Assembly (NCBI RefSeq): GCF_022012475.1
Contig: NZ_JAKLWS010000004.1
Span: 62,001 to 126,000 of the forward strand
Source: Rhodohalobacter sulfatireducens
Lineage (GTDB): Bacteria > Bacteroidota > Rhodothermia > Balneolales > Balneolaceae
Direction: 5' to 3'
Length of the DNA stretch: 64,000 bases
Part shown: positions 1 to 8,621 of the stretch, in pieces
Numbering within the stretch: the first letter of the stretch is position 1
How the letters are laid out: every line of letters begins with the position of its first letter
Notes under the pieces: generated by a model
Told to the model about the DNA's origin: nothing
Database searches by the model: none
What the model saw: the letters and a program-made list of their open reading frames with translations, nothing else
Made by a program: the position numbers and the translations under genes

Positions 1-68
1 AGATTGGGCTGGCTATTGAGTTGTATGGCTGAAATTTTCATTCTCTTGGTTCTCTGTTGTTAGTAGTT

Positions 69-118
69 GGTTGTTGGTTGTTGGTAAAATTGAGAAAAAA
101 CCAATAACGACCAACTCA
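69..118. repeat. Imperfect inverted repeat with direct repeat units
   Basis: A run of GTTGGTT/GTTGGT units near 66-86 is followed, after an A-rich spacer, by an imperfect reverse complement near 101-117 (ACCAATAACGACCAAC). It could fold as a hairpin. It resembles the low-complexity intergenic repeats seen near 34.9 and 39.2 kb more than a terminator, since no T tract follows. No gene is seen in 1-218. Confidence 0.35.
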
Positions 119-218
119 ATTGGCCAATCTATCCGAAGATCAGTAATTCCCTTATTGATACTCAGGTTATGACTGAATAGTTTATTTTAAAACGGATCAA
201 CCAAAAGAACGGGAAATC

Positions 219-620
219 ATGTATATCGATCATATAGGAATTGCTGTAAAAGATCTTGAGGCAGCTATTGAAACCTACGAAAAACTACTTCAAACTCCTT
301 GCTACAAAAGAGAGGTTGTGGAAAGCCAAAATGTAGAGACTGCTTTCCTTCAAACCGGTGAATCGAAAGTTGAATTACTGGGCGCAACAGATCCTGAATC
401 TGTGATCAACAAATTCATAGAGAAAAAGGGCGAAGGAATGCACCATGTAGCGTTTGAGGTGGATGATATTCAAGCCGAAATTAAAAGACTCAAATCAGAA
501 GGATTTACACTTTTGAGTGATAGTCCCAAGCCGGGAGCCGATCAAAAACAGATTGTATTCCTGCACCCGAAAAGCAGTAATGGAGTTTTAGTTGAGTTGT
601 GCCAAACTGTTAAGCAGTAA
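219..620 (+). CDS. mce: Methylmalonyl-CoA epimerase
   Basis: Predicted to interconvert (R)- and (S)-methylmalonyl-CoA in the cytoplasm, linking propionyl-CoA and succinyl-CoA through B12-dependent mutase. The 133-residue protein is a single vicinal-oxygen-chelate (glyoxalase-like) unit of two beta-alpha-beta-beta-beta modules, the usual family length. The expected metal ligands are visible: His5 in IDHIGIAV, the HHVAFEV histidine at about 75-76, and Glu126 in VLVEL. The ATG has a GGGA-type ribosome site about 8 bases upstream. It stands alone, convergent to ribE, with a shared hairpin between them; neither the mutase nor a carboxylase is in this window. Other VOC functions are possible, but length and motifs fit epimerase best. 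Confidence 0.85.
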   Translation: MYIDHIGIAVKDLEAAIETYEKLLQTPCYKREVVESQNVETAFLQTGESKVELLGATDPESVINKFIEKKGEGMHHVAFEVDDIQAEIKRLKSEGFTLLSDSPKPGADQKQIVFLHPKSSNGVLVELCQTVKQ

Positions 621-622
621 TC

Positions 623-684
623 CATCGGATGAGAAACTTTACAAATCTTCTGAGTAGTTAGTAAAAACTCATCCGATGATTTTT
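623..684. terminator. Bidirectional terminator between mce and ribE
   Basis: An 11-base inverted repeat (CATCGGATGAG at 623-633, its complement at 668-678) with a 34-base loop lies between two convergent genes. TTTTT follows on the plus side at 680-684. The long loop lowers confidence, but the perfect stem and convergent placement support a shared terminator. Confidence 0.5.
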
Positions 685-689
685 AGAGG

Positions 690-1289
690 CTAATTTTCCT
701 CTTCCCGGCTTTTCAAATACTTGAGTATATACTTTCCGAACACATCAAATTCGAGGTTCAGGTGGTCTCCCACTGTTCTTGATTTGAAATTAGTGTTCTC
801 CCAGGTATAAGGAATCACAGCAACGGTACAGACATTATCATGATCCCTGGCTACGGTCATGCTAATACCATCGATTGCTATACTACCCCGACCCACGATG
901 TAATCTGTATGTTCTTCAGGAAATTCAAAAGTTAAAAGTACATCGGCTCCCTTTTGGTCGATTTTTGTGACTGTTCCCACAGTATCTACATGACCCTGTA
1001 CAATGTGACCTTCAATCGCTTTCTCCAGTGTTAATGACCGCTCAAGATTTACGGGATCTCCCACCACCAGGTCTCCCAGGTTGGTCTTACTGAGTGTTTC
1101 ATTTACGCACTGTACATCGAATGAGTCGTCATCAAAAGATACAACAGTCAGGCAAACGCCGTTTACCGCGATACTTTCATCCACATGCACTTCCGAAACA
1201 AAAGGTGCTTTGATACTAAGCTCTTTTGCCCCGTCCATTTGCGTTACTTTCTTTATAGTACCAACTTCTTCAATAATTCCTGTAAACAT
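690..1289 (-). CDS. ribE: Riboflavin synthase alpha subunit
   Basis: Catalyses dismutation of two 6,7-dimethyl-8-ribityllumazine molecules to riboflavin in the last step of flavin biosynthesis. The 199 residues form two tandem lumazine-binding barrels: the first starts with the hallmark MFTGIIEEVG, the second near residue 97 with GHIVQGHVDTVG. Length is normal. It starts three bases after the ribD stop, so the two almost certainly form a ribDE transcription unit. The other riboflavin genes (ribBA, lumazine synthase ribH) are not in the window and must lie elsewhere, a common split arrangement in Bacteroidota. Confidence 0.93.
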   Translation of the reverse strand: MFTGIIEEVGTIKKVTQMDGAKELSIKAPFVSEVHVDESIAVNGVCLTVVSFDDDSFDVQCVNETLSKTNLGDLVVGDPVNLERSLTLEKAIEGHIVQGHVDTVGTVTKIDQKGADVLLTFEFPEEHTDYIVGRGSIAIDGISMTVARDHDNVCTVAVIPYTWENTNFKSRTVGDHLNLEFDVFGKYILKYLKSREEEN

Positions 1290-1292
1290 AAT

Positions 1293-2411
1293 TCAAAGAT
1301 TTGCTGTTAATAAAATATCCTGGCCTGTTTGCTGCCAGTTATGATCCCTGAAGGGTACAATATCCTCCATCCTGTTGATATCAAGATTGACGATAGATTT
1401 GGTACCCCCTCCTAATAATTTTGGCGCTATGAAAAGCTGAAGACGATCTACGAGACCTCTTTTTAAAAGTGCTGAAGAGAGCTGCTGTCCACCCTCTACG
1501 AGAAGTGATGTAATTCCATGATCAGCCAGTTTTCTCATTCCTTCTTTCAATCGTGAATGGCCGTTTACTTTCTCCACGTGAATAATCTCACCCCGAAAAT
1601 AATTGCTTTGTAACATCTTAAGCATTGGGTCAGCCTCGTCTTTAGATTTCTTCCTGTTGTGAGTGATCACAATCGTCTTTTCCTCAAACTGATCGGAAAA
1701 CAGGTTTAAATTTCTCGGCAGTTCAAATGGACCATCAATAACCACACGTTTAGGTTGACGTCCCTCTACCAACCGAACTGTTAATGACGGATTATCGTGC
1801 AGTGCTGTATTTCGACCAACCATGACCGCATCATTCTGACTTCTCCATATGTGAACCTTCTCCCTGGATTCTTTTGAGCTGATCCATTTTGAATCACCGT
1901 TTGGCGCCGCAATGTATCCGTCAGCAGTTTGAGCAATTTTTAGCGTTATAAACGGCCGGTTGAACTCTATATAGTGAAGCCAGCATTCATTCAATTCCTT
2001 AGCTTCCTTTTGCAGAATTCCCGTATCCACATCAATTCCCTCATTTCTAAGAAGCTCCAACCCGCGGCCATTTACTTTTTCGGATGGATCCTTCATCGCC
2101 ACTACAACCCTTTTGATCGGTTTATCCGCCAACATTTGAGCACAGGGTGGAGTTTTTCCGTGATGAGAACAAGGTTCAAGAGTGACGTAAACAGTGGCAT
2201 TTTTTAAGTTATCCGCATCATCAACTTGATTCATTGCATTTACTTCAGCATGTGCCTTACCGTAGCGTTCGTGATAACCCTCGCCAATTACATCACCCTC
2301 TTCCGAGACAATCACACATCCTACCATCGGGTTTGGAGACACATATCCCCTTCCCTTTTCTGCCAGGCTGAGGGCACGCTGCATCCAGATTTTATCTTGC
2401 TTTGCCGTCAC
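1293..2411 (-). CDS. ribD: Bifunctional riboflavin deaminase/reductase RibD
   Basis: Performs the second and third steps of riboflavin synthesis: deamination of the diaminopyrimidinone phosphate, then NADPH-dependent reduction of the ribose chain. The N-terminal cytidine-deaminase-like domain (about 1-145) carries the zinc motif H54-A-E56 with cysteines 81 and 90 in PCSHHGKTPPC; the C-terminal reductase domain (about 150-372) holds the conserved MVGRNTALHDNP segment. The length of 372 is typical. It is first in the ribD-ribE unit. I found no FMN riboswitch in the 111 bases upstream, which contain only the terminator of the preceding minus-strand gene. Confidence 0.94.
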   Translation of the reverse strand: MTAKQDKIWMQRALSLAEKGRGYVSPNPMVGCVIVSEEGDVIGEGYHERYGKAHAEVNAMNQVDDADNLKNATVYVTLEPCSHHGKTPPCAQMLADKPIKRVVVAMKDPSEKVNGRGLELLRNEGIDVDTGILQKEAKELNECWLHYIEFNRPFITLKIAQTADGYIAAPNGDSKWISSKESREKVHIWRSQNDAVMVGRNTALHDNPSLTVRLVEGRQPKRVVIDGPFELPRNLNLFSDQFEEKTIVITHNRKKSKDEADPMLKMLQSNYFRGEIIHVEKVNGHSRLKEGMRKLADHGITSLLVEGGQQLSSALLKRGLVDRLQLFIAPKLLGGGTKSIVNLDINRMEDIVPFRDHNWQQTGQDILLTANL

Positions 2412-2463
2412 GGATTTTGATTTTAAAAATGAATCCTCTAATAAATAGGGACTTCTTAAAAAT

Positions 2464-2492
2464 AAAAAAGGGTAAGAGATTTCCCTTACCCT
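2464..2492 (-). terminator. Rho-independent terminator of the PpiD-like gene
   Basis: Read on the minus strand, the stem (AGGGTAAGG... paired with ...CTTACCCT, arms near 2485-2492 and 2469-2477) is followed directly by a run of T (complement of 2463-2468). It lies about 30 bases past the stop of the PpiD-like gene and before ribD, so the ribDE pair probably has its own promoter. Confidence 0.75.
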
Positions 2493-2522
2493 ATCATCAA
2501 ATAAAACTAATTTTTTGTCTTA

Positions 2523-4295
2523 CTATTGCAACATTTCTCTTCTGTTATCAACTATATCGGCTTCAGCTTTTAGCTGATCCAAAAATACTTGATTAAATGC
2601 CATAAACTTCTGCTGTTCGAGACGACTTTGGATCTGTTGCCTTTGTGTATCTGTTATGTTTGCCGGATCAGCCTCAGAAAGTTCAGTCACCTCTATAACG
2701 TATACACCATTTTCGCCCGGTATCGGCTCAGAAAGATCGCCTTGTTCCATATCGAAGATCTCCCCAATTACACCAACTTCGCGACCCGCATCAGGAATGC
2801 GTGTGGCTGCCATTCGCAGATCCTGTACTTCCTGGATCTCTTTGTCGGATGCCGTGGCTATCGCTTCCAGGCCGGAATTGTTTTGGTACATCTCCTGTAC
2901 GCGTTCGAGCATCATATTTTTTCGCTTTTCGTTGATTACAAGAGTTTCAACCTGGCTTCGAACTTCTGGAAATGGACGCGGACCTTCGGGTGTTTTTTGA
3001 ATCATCTGAACAACTAAGAAAAAGTTGTTTGTTTCAATCGGTTCAGATATTTCATCTTCAGAAAGACTCTCCAATATCCGTAAGGTGCTTTGACTTTGTC
3101 CGATTCCGGGAATAAATGAACTTCCCTTTGATGCCGTGCCTTCCTGCACCTCAAGTTCTCTGCGCTCCGCTTCCTGCATAAAGCCTTCCGAGGATGCGTA
3201 GAATTCAAACTCGCTCGCTTGTTCTGCAAGCCGGTCGATCGTTGCAATCGGATCTGCCACTACCGGATAGGAAAGAACACCAAACTTAATTTCATTTCCT
3301 CGTTGATCTACTTTTTTGAACACATGAGGATCACCGTTAATCATCACCACATCCGATACTTCACCTACGTCAAGATCCACAACCGGTTGATATTCTTCCC
3401 GAATTTCATCAGCCGGCACATACGCGCCTGTATAATCGACAGTGGATCCATATCTGTCGAGGAAAAGGGAGTCATCCTGAGCATTTGCAAATGCTCTACC
3501 CAAATCTGCTACCTCATTCACAATGTTGGTTGTATCCTGCGCGGTCGGAGTTTTATCCCAGCTTACATATCTGAATCGATAAGTTTCAGCTCGTTCGAAA
3601 CGATCTTGATTGTCCTGGTAATATGCACGCAGCTCCTCTTCTGTTGCCGTAATTTCTTCTGCTGGAATATCAGCATAGGGAAATCGCAGATATCGAATAT
3701 TCGCGTACGAATTTTCTTTGATATACTCGTTTCTAACCTCAAGAGAATTTACTTTTAACCCTGATGAGATATAGCTGCTCATTTTTTCCTGGCGCCGGGT
3801 ATCACGAAGCTGCTGTTCCACTTGAATCCAGGCCTCGCTGTTCTCAGGAGATTCAATGGCCGCCCGAAGTGCAATTCTGTCGATCGTACCGTCTTCAGCC
3901 TGGAACTGCTGACGAATAAATGGGGCGGGATTCTCGCCGGTAACCATTTCAAGCAACTCATTGTCAGTTACTGTAATACCGATCTCGTTCATCTTTTGCT
4001 GAATCAGTTCAGCTGCAACAAGGTCTTCCCAAGCCTGGTTTTCGTATGTTGCTCTCATTTCCGGGTTAACCGATCCGCCGGTTCTCTGTTGATACTGCTC
4101 GGTATAAAAATTCACTCGCTGATTGTATTCATTCAGAGAGATGGCCTCACCGTTTACACTTCCAAGTGAACGCGGACCCACTGTCAGCGCATCAAAAACC
4201 TGTGTATCGGCCAATACCCATAAAATTCCAAATGAGAAGATCAGTATCCATAAAATGGAAGCTGTACTGTTTCTCATTTTTTCCATTACACCCAT
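2523..4295 (-). CDS. PpiD/SurA-like membrane-anchored peptidyl-prolyl isomerase
   Basis: Likely an inner-membrane-anchored periplasmic chaperone/foldase for envelope proteins. The 590-residue protein has a short cytoplasmic start, one membrane segment (about 11-29, ILWILIFSFGILWVLA), a SurA-N-like helical region (about 35-190), then a parvulin-like region (about 235-345) and a second, weaker parvulin-like C-terminal part (about 490-570, with GENGVYVIEVTEL). The size and order match PpiD. Parvulin active-site residues are not well conserved to my eye, so the protein may act mainly as a chaperone. It lies 123 bases downstream of mlaD on the same strand. Confidence 0.8.
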   Translation of the reverse strand: MGVMEKMRNSTASILWILIFSFGILWVLADTQVFDALTVGPRSLGSVNGEAISLNEYNQRVNFYTEQYQQRTGGSVNPEMRATYENQAWEDLVAAELIQQKMNEIGITVTDNELLEMVTGENPAPFIRQQFQAEDGTIDRIALRAAIESPENSEAWIQVEQQLRDTRRQEKMSSYISSGLKVNSLEVRNEYIKENSYANIRYLRFPYADIPAEEITATEEELRAYYQDNQDRFERAETYRFRYVSWDKTPTAQDTTNIVNEVADLGRAFANAQDDSLFLDRYGSTVDYTGAYVPADEIREEYQPVVDLDVGEVSDVVMINGDPHVFKKVDQRGNEIKFGVLSYPVVADPIATIDRLAEQASEFEFYASSEGFMQEAERRELEVQEGTASKGSSFIPGIGQSQSTLRILESLSEDEISEPIETNNFFLVVQMIQKTPEGPRPFPEVRSQVETLVINEKRKNMMLERVQEMYQNNSGLEAIATASDKEIQEVQDLRMAATRIPDAGREVGVIGEIFDMEQGDLSEPIPGENGVYVIEVTELSEADPANITDTQRQQIQSRLEQQKFMAFNQVFLDQLKAEADIVDNRREMLQ

Positions 4296-4418
4296 AGGAA
4301 AACCTCAAAAAATCTATTTAACTGTTAATAACTGCGATTATTTAATAGCCACGAAATATACAATAACTCTGCACGAAGCACAACGGATGGAGATCGATGT
4401 TCATTGCCTAAGCAATCT

Positions 4419-5348
4419 TTAGAACACTTCAATGATGCTCATATGTTTGAGATATTTCCCCGGATCTTCATTAATGCCCTTCACCAGTTTGTTCAGTTCT
4501 ATTGTCAGTGAATCCAGGTTTTCATACACTGAGGGATCATTGATTAGCTTGCCCATCGTACCCTCCCCGTTATTCAATTTGTCCAGGAGTTGATTAAGGC
4601 TTGCTGATGCCGTTTCAAGTTCTTCGCGCACAACGGAAAGTTCCCGCACATTTTCTTCGAGTGAAGTCATAAGACTATCAACCTTAGGACGGTTGTTCGT
4701 TGCCAGTGTATCCAATTGACTTATAACACGGCTGCCTGATTCAATGGCCAAATCGATGTCTCCCCGCTTTTCTTCCAGAAGATTTGCGACTCTTTCCGAA
4801 GAATCCAAAAGATTGCTCAGTGTTTCGTCGAGTTTACCGCGGGTTTCATCATCCACGGTTTCATTCAGCTGGCGTAAAAACTGGTTTAATTCGTTGATGG
4901 AGTTAGACACATCCGAACCAAGCTGTTCTCCCTGATCACCAAGAGTTTCCATGATGGTTTGGGCATACGTACCTGCAATTTCATCACCTGTTTCCACAAA
5001 CTGAGAGGAACTGCCCATCTCAATTACTATTGATTTTCCTTCAACAATACCAAGTGAAGTGAGGTTTGCCCTGGAATCTTCAGGAATATTTACATCTGTA
5101 TCGATACTCATACCCACCTGTACATTGTTTTCGGGGGTCAGTTGAACAGAATTAACCGACCCAACGCGAACACCTTTAATATACACCAGGCTTCCGTTAC
5201 TGATTCCATCCGCTTTTTCAAAGGTACTACTTATATTTAGTGACGTTCCAAATATGGGTACATCGCGCATGAAACGAAATCCGATAATGGCTACCACCAC
5301 CGCCAGAAAAACGGTTATTCCTACTTTAGCTTCGTTGCTCAATTTCAT
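4419..5348 (-). CDS. mlaD: MlaD/Mce-family lipid-binding protein
   Basis: Periplasmic substrate-binding subunit of an Mla-type phospholipid transporter. The 309 residues start with a membrane anchor (about 9-27) followed by one MCE domain (about 38-115, with GSLVYIKGVRVGSV). The remaining two thirds are predicted helical, with heptad-like leucines and repeated SLEENV/ELETA-type segments, similar to the helical tails of longer Mce proteins that can form a channel. It begins five bases after the mlaF stop. The family is well known, so the assignment rests on domain order and operon position. Confidence 0.87.
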   Translation of the reverse strand: MKLSNEAKVGITVFLAVVVAIIGFRFMRDVPIFGTSLNISSTFEKADGISNGSLVYIKGVRVGSVNSVQLTPENNVQVGMSIDTDVNIPEDSRANLTSLGIVEGKSIVIEMGSSSQFVETGDEIAGTYAQTIMETLGDQGEQLGSDVSNSINELNQFLRQLNETVDDETRGKLDETLSNLLDSSERVANLLEEKRGDIDLAIESGSRVISQLDTLATNNRPKVDSLMTSLEENVRELSVVREELETASASLNQLLDKLNNGEGTMGKLINDPSVYENLDSLTIELNKLVKGINEDPGKYLKHMSIIEVF

Positions 5349-5353
5349 TTTGT

Positions 5354-6094
5354 TTATTGTTTTATTTGATATTCACTGGCCGTGATAAAATTGACTAAAT
5401 CTTTCTGATTGCTTTGTTTCATCTCATCGATGGTTCCAAACCAACTTAGCTTCTGTTGATCTAAAAATGCAACTTTATCGGCTACTTCCAACACACTATG
5501 CATATCATGAGTAACAACAATTGAAGTCACATCAAATTGACGGGCCATATCTAAAATCAATCCGTTGATTTCATCTGCTGTTTGCGGGTCTAAGCCGGAT
5601 GTGGGTTCATCATACATAATATACTTTGGCTCCAGGATAATCGCCCGCGCCAGTCCCACACGTTTTCTCATACCGCCTGAAAGTTCCGCCGTTTCCTGTT
5701 GTGCTGCATTCTCAAGGTTCACGTAACGCAGCGCCCTCATTACATTCTCATGAATTTCCTCTTCGTTTTGATTCGTAAAGTATCGAAGAGGGAATGCTAC
5801 ATTCTCAAACGTATTAATGGAATCAAAAAGTGCAGATCCCTGGAAAAGCACTCCAAACTTCTGCCTGAGCAATCGCTTGTCCACATAATCCAGGTCAAAA
5901 ATATTCTTTTCATCAATGATGATCTCACCTTCATCCGGGGTTAACAGAGCGTTGATATGCTTTAGCAAAACGGATTTACCGCATCCTGAGCGACCGATAA
6001 TCGCGGTAATATCTCCTTCCTCAATTGTAAAGGATACGCCTTCCCATACCAAAAGGTCACCAAAACTCTTTTTTAAATTTTTAATCTCAATCAT
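5354..6094 (-). CDS. mlaF: Mla-type ABC transporter ATP-binding protein
   Basis: ATPase that powers lipid movement between the inner and outer membranes together with MlaE and MlaD. The 246 residues contain all nucleotide-binding motifs: Walker A GRSGCGKS at 34-41, the signature LSGGMRKRVGLARA at about 139-152, Walker B YIMYDEP with SGLDPQ, and the switch histidine in VVTHDM. Length is normal. Its start overlaps the mlaE stop by four bases (ATGA), so translation of the two is probably coupled. Confidence 0.93.
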   Translation of the reverse strand: MIEIKNLKKSFGDLLVWEGVSFTIEEGDITAIIGRSGCGKSVLLKHINALLTPDEGEIIIDEKNIFDLDYVDKRLLRQKFGVLFQGSALFDSINTFENVAFPLRYFTNQNEEEIHENVMRALRYVNLENAAQQETAELSGGMRKRVGLARAIILEPKYIMYDEPTSGLDPQTADEINGLILDMARQFDVTSIVVTHDMHSVLEVADKVAFLDQQKLSWFGTIDEMKQSNQKDLVNFITASEYQIKQ

Positions 6095-6828
6095 AATAAC
6101 AACGCTGCTAAAATAAAATCAGCTAAAAGAATATAGATACAACCCAATACGGTAGCCTGGGTGGTACTGTTTCCCACACCTTCTGCACCCCCTGTGGCAA
6201 AATATCCTTTATAACAGGCTATAGATGTAATGATAAACCCAAACACGAATGATTTCACCACTCCGAAGGCAACATCCCAGGGATAAAAATACATCCGGGC
6301 TCCTTCAAGAAAATCAGCCGGAGGAACCTGGCCAGAAAAATAACCTGCAGCCACACCGCCTGCCAATCCGCAAACACTTGCTACTATATAGATCACCGGG
6401 AACATCAAGATACCGGCAAGCACCCTGGGAACAACTAAAAATGAAACCGAATTAAATCCCATCGATTCAAGCGCATCAATCTGTTCACTCACGCGCATGG
6501 TTCCTAATTCTGTTGCAACCCTCGCCCCTACCTTTCCGGCGAGAACCAGTCCGGATATCACCGCAGCGAGTTCAATTAATATGGATTGCGATACAATGGC
6601 ACCAATCGTTGAGAGAGGAATAAATGCAGACTCGAGCTGGTAGGCTGACTGCAGAGTCATTACAGAACCGGTAAAAATTCCAACTAAAATAATAATGGGT
6701 ACCGAGTCGTACCCCACCTTAACCAATTCCTGAAAGAGATTCTTTCGATAGGTGCTGAACTCCGTTGATGAACGAAGTCCTTGGTATAACAGGGAACTGT
6801 ATTTTCCTAATTCTTTAAATACACGCAT
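6091..6828 (-). CDS. mlaE: MlaE-family lipid ABC transporter permease
   Basis: Inner-membrane permease of the Mla-type transporter. The 245 residues hold five to six hydrophobic segments and the family signature in the middle (LAAVISGLVLAGKVGARVA, about 89-107, and ELGTMRVSEQIDALE just after). First gene of mlaE-mlaF-mlaD. No MlaB (STAS) or MlaC (shuttle) gene is adjacent; in Bacteroidota such three-gene loci are common, and their shuttle components, if any, lie elsewhere. Confidence 0.92.
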   Translation of the reverse strand: MRVFKELGKYSSLLYQGLRSSTEFSTYRKNLFQELVKVGYDSVPIIILVGIFTGSVMTLQSAYQLESAFIPLSTIGAIVSQSILIELAAVISGLVLAGKVGARVATELGTMRVSEQIDALESMGFNSVSFLVVPRVLAGILMFPVIYIVASVCGLAGGVAAGYFSGQVPPADFLEGARMYFYPWDVAFGVVKSFVFGFIITSIACYKGYFATGGAEGVGNSTTQATVLGCIYILLADFILAALLL

Positions 6829-6980
6829 GTAGCGTACTTCTCATAAAAATTTATTACCTGAGCTCCTTTGCTCAAAGTTTTGAACCGCTAATATTACAAA
6901 AGTTTTATCCAAAATGCGGATACCTTCAAACAGCAATAATAGCACATAAAAACTACAAAAGGTTTTTGCAAATTGAAGGT

Positions 6981-7011
6981 TTTTGACTCAATTATTCCAC
7001 ACTATTTTTAT
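6981..7011 (+). promoter_or_regulatory. Candidate promoter of the aroC run
   Basis: In the 274-base divergent gap between mlaE and aroC there is TTTTG at 6981-6985 and TATTTTTA at 7003-7010, about 95 bases before the aroC ATG. This roughly fits the Bacteroidota pattern TTTG plus TAnnTTTG, but the spacing (17) is shorter than usual, so this is only a suggestion. Confidence 0.25.
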
Positions 7012-7102
7012 AGAAGATGATTCAAGCAGTTCGTCTTTATATCTCTTATTTTTCCCCACACTGTTTGTTAACTTATATTTTTTAACTGATATCCAGAATT
7101 TA

Positions 7103-8284
7103 ATGATCCGATATTTTACAGCAGGCGAATCTCATGGACCCGGCCTTACCGGAATTGTAGAAGGTGTTCCGGCCGGGCTTGAAATTACAGAAGAATACAT
7201 TGAACAACACCTTGTCCGCCGGCAAAAGGGGTATGGACGCGGTGGTCGAATGGCTTTTGAAAAAGATCATGCGGATATACAATCCGGTGTTCGATTCTCT
7301 AAAACCATGGGAGCCCCCATTGCGCTGTCGATGGTAAATCGAGCCTATGAAAAAGATGACAGCAACTGGCCAAAGGTCATGGCCAAAGACGGTGAACGTG
7401 GAGATGTTGAAAACATAACACTGCCCCGCCCCGGCCATGCAGATCTCGTTGGACTCCAAAAATATAGATTTAAAGATATTCGCCCCGTCATTGAACGATC
7501 CAGCGCGCGCGAAACTGCTATGCGCGTGGCTTGCTGTTCCATTGCACGAAAATTCTTAAAGGAATTTGGTATAGAAATTGGCGGCCATGTAATCCAGCTC
7601 GGTAAGATTGGGTATAACGGGTGGGACTCTGTAAGAAAAGCTGCCGATCCACTTGCAGAAAATGGTGCTGAATCGATCTACAAAGCTGCGGATGAATCAG
7701 ATGTGCGATGTTTAGACGAAGAACTCAGTCATGAAATGCGAGAGGAGATCAAAATCAAACGAAAAGAGGGCACCTCTCTTGGCGGTATTTATGAAATTGT
7801 TGTGACCGGTCTCCCGGCAGGATTGGGAAGCCACGTTCACTGGGATCGAAAACTGGACGGACAGTTGGCCCAGGCTATTGTCAGCACCCAAGCAATGAAA
7901 GGTGTTGAGATAGGTCTCGGTTTTGATGCAGGTAAAACGCACGGCCATAATGTACATGATGAAATTATTTATGAAAATGATTCATTCAAACGCCGAACTA
8001 ATCGCCTTGGCGGCTTTGAAGGCGGGATGACAACCGGCATGCCGATAATCATTCGCGGAGTGATGAAACCGATTCCTACCATGATTAAGCCTCTGAAAAC
8101 CGCCGATATCGAAACAAAAGAGGAGCAGGATACCCGATATGAACGATCAGACGTATGTGCACTTCCGCGAGCTGTGGTGGTAGTGGAGAGTGTCATCGCA
8201 CCGGTGATTGCCAATGCCATCCTCGAAAAATTCGGCGGTGACTCTATGTCTGAAATTCTCGAACGCTATCAAAATGAAAAGTAG
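7103..8284 (+). CDS. aroC: Chorismate synthase
   Basis: Converts EPSP to chorismate, the last common step of aromatic amino acid and folate/quinone precursor synthesis, using reduced FMN. The ATG at 7103 begins with the family hallmark MIRYFTAGESHGPG and gives 393 residues, the standard length; an upstream TTG (6983) would add 40 residues that match nothing. Other signatures are visible: RRQKGYGRGGRM near residue 45, RPGHAD near 112, and the C-terminal GGFEGGMTTGMPI. The stop overlaps the next gene's start by 11 bases, so it heads a four-gene run (aroC, TPR, LysM, CPBP). Confidence 0.96.
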   Translation: MIRYFTAGESHGPGLTGIVEGVPAGLEITEEYIEQHLVRRQKGYGRGGRMAFEKDHADIQSGVRFSKTMGAPIALSMVNRAYEKDDSNWPKVMAKDGERGDVENITLPRPGHADLVGLQKYRFKDIRPVIERSSARETAMRVACCSIARKFLKEFGIEIGGHVIQLGKIGYNGWDSVRKAADPLAENGAESIYKAADESDVRCLDEELSHEMREEIKIKRKEGTSLGGIYEIVVTGLPAGLGSHVHWDRKLDGQLAQAIVSTQAMKGVEIGLGFDAGKTHGHNVHDEIIYENDSFKRRTNRLGGFEGGMTTGMPIIIRGVMKPIPTMIKPLKTADIETKEEQDTRYERSDVCALPRAVVVVESVIAPVIANAILEKFGGDSMSEILERYQNEK

Positions 8285-8621
8285 CCGGCAGAAAATAAGA
8301 GACCTTGCAGCACAACTGAAAGAGCATCCAGACGATTCCTTTACAAAATTTGCACTGGCATTGGAACTGCTGAAGAAAGATGACGTTAAAAAAGCGAAGG
8401 TTTTGTTTGAGTCGATTTTAAAACAAGATCCAGATTATTTAGGCGTTTATTATCATCTGGGTAAACTTTATGAACGGACGGGTCGCATGAAGGACGCTCA
8501 ACAGATGTTTACAGACGGCCTTGAAATCGCAAAACAACAAAAAAATGAACGAACGGCCCTCGAATTGAAGGAAGCGCTTGAAACTATAAATATTGAATTG
8601 AATGATGATTCTATCTCTTAA
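8274..8621 (+). CDS. Small TPR-repeat protein
   Basis: A 115-residue protein with one to two tetratricopeptide repeats (about 17-100, including PDYLGVYYHLGKLYERTGRM), likely a protein-interaction module in the cytoplasm since no signal peptide is seen. The ATG at 8274 lies inside the end of aroC and begins MKSSRQKIRDLA; an upstream in-frame start would run deep inside aroC and is unlikely. The stop overlaps the following LysM gene by about 20 bases. The partner protein is unknown. Confidence 0.8.
   Translation: MKSSRQKIRDLAAQLKEHPDDSFTKFALALELLKKDDVKKAKVLFESILKQDPDYLGVYYHLGKLYERTGRMKDAQQMFTDGLEIAKQQKNERTALELKEALETINIELNDDSIS

Noticed and set aside
2412-2522. Possible FMN riboswitch before ribD
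   Set aside because: The gap is too short and holds a clear terminator for the preceding minus-strand gene; no RFN-like motifs were seen.
6983-7102. Longer aroC start at TTG 6983
   Set aside because: The extra 40 residues resemble nothing, while the ATG at 7103 begins exactly at the chorismate synthase hallmark.
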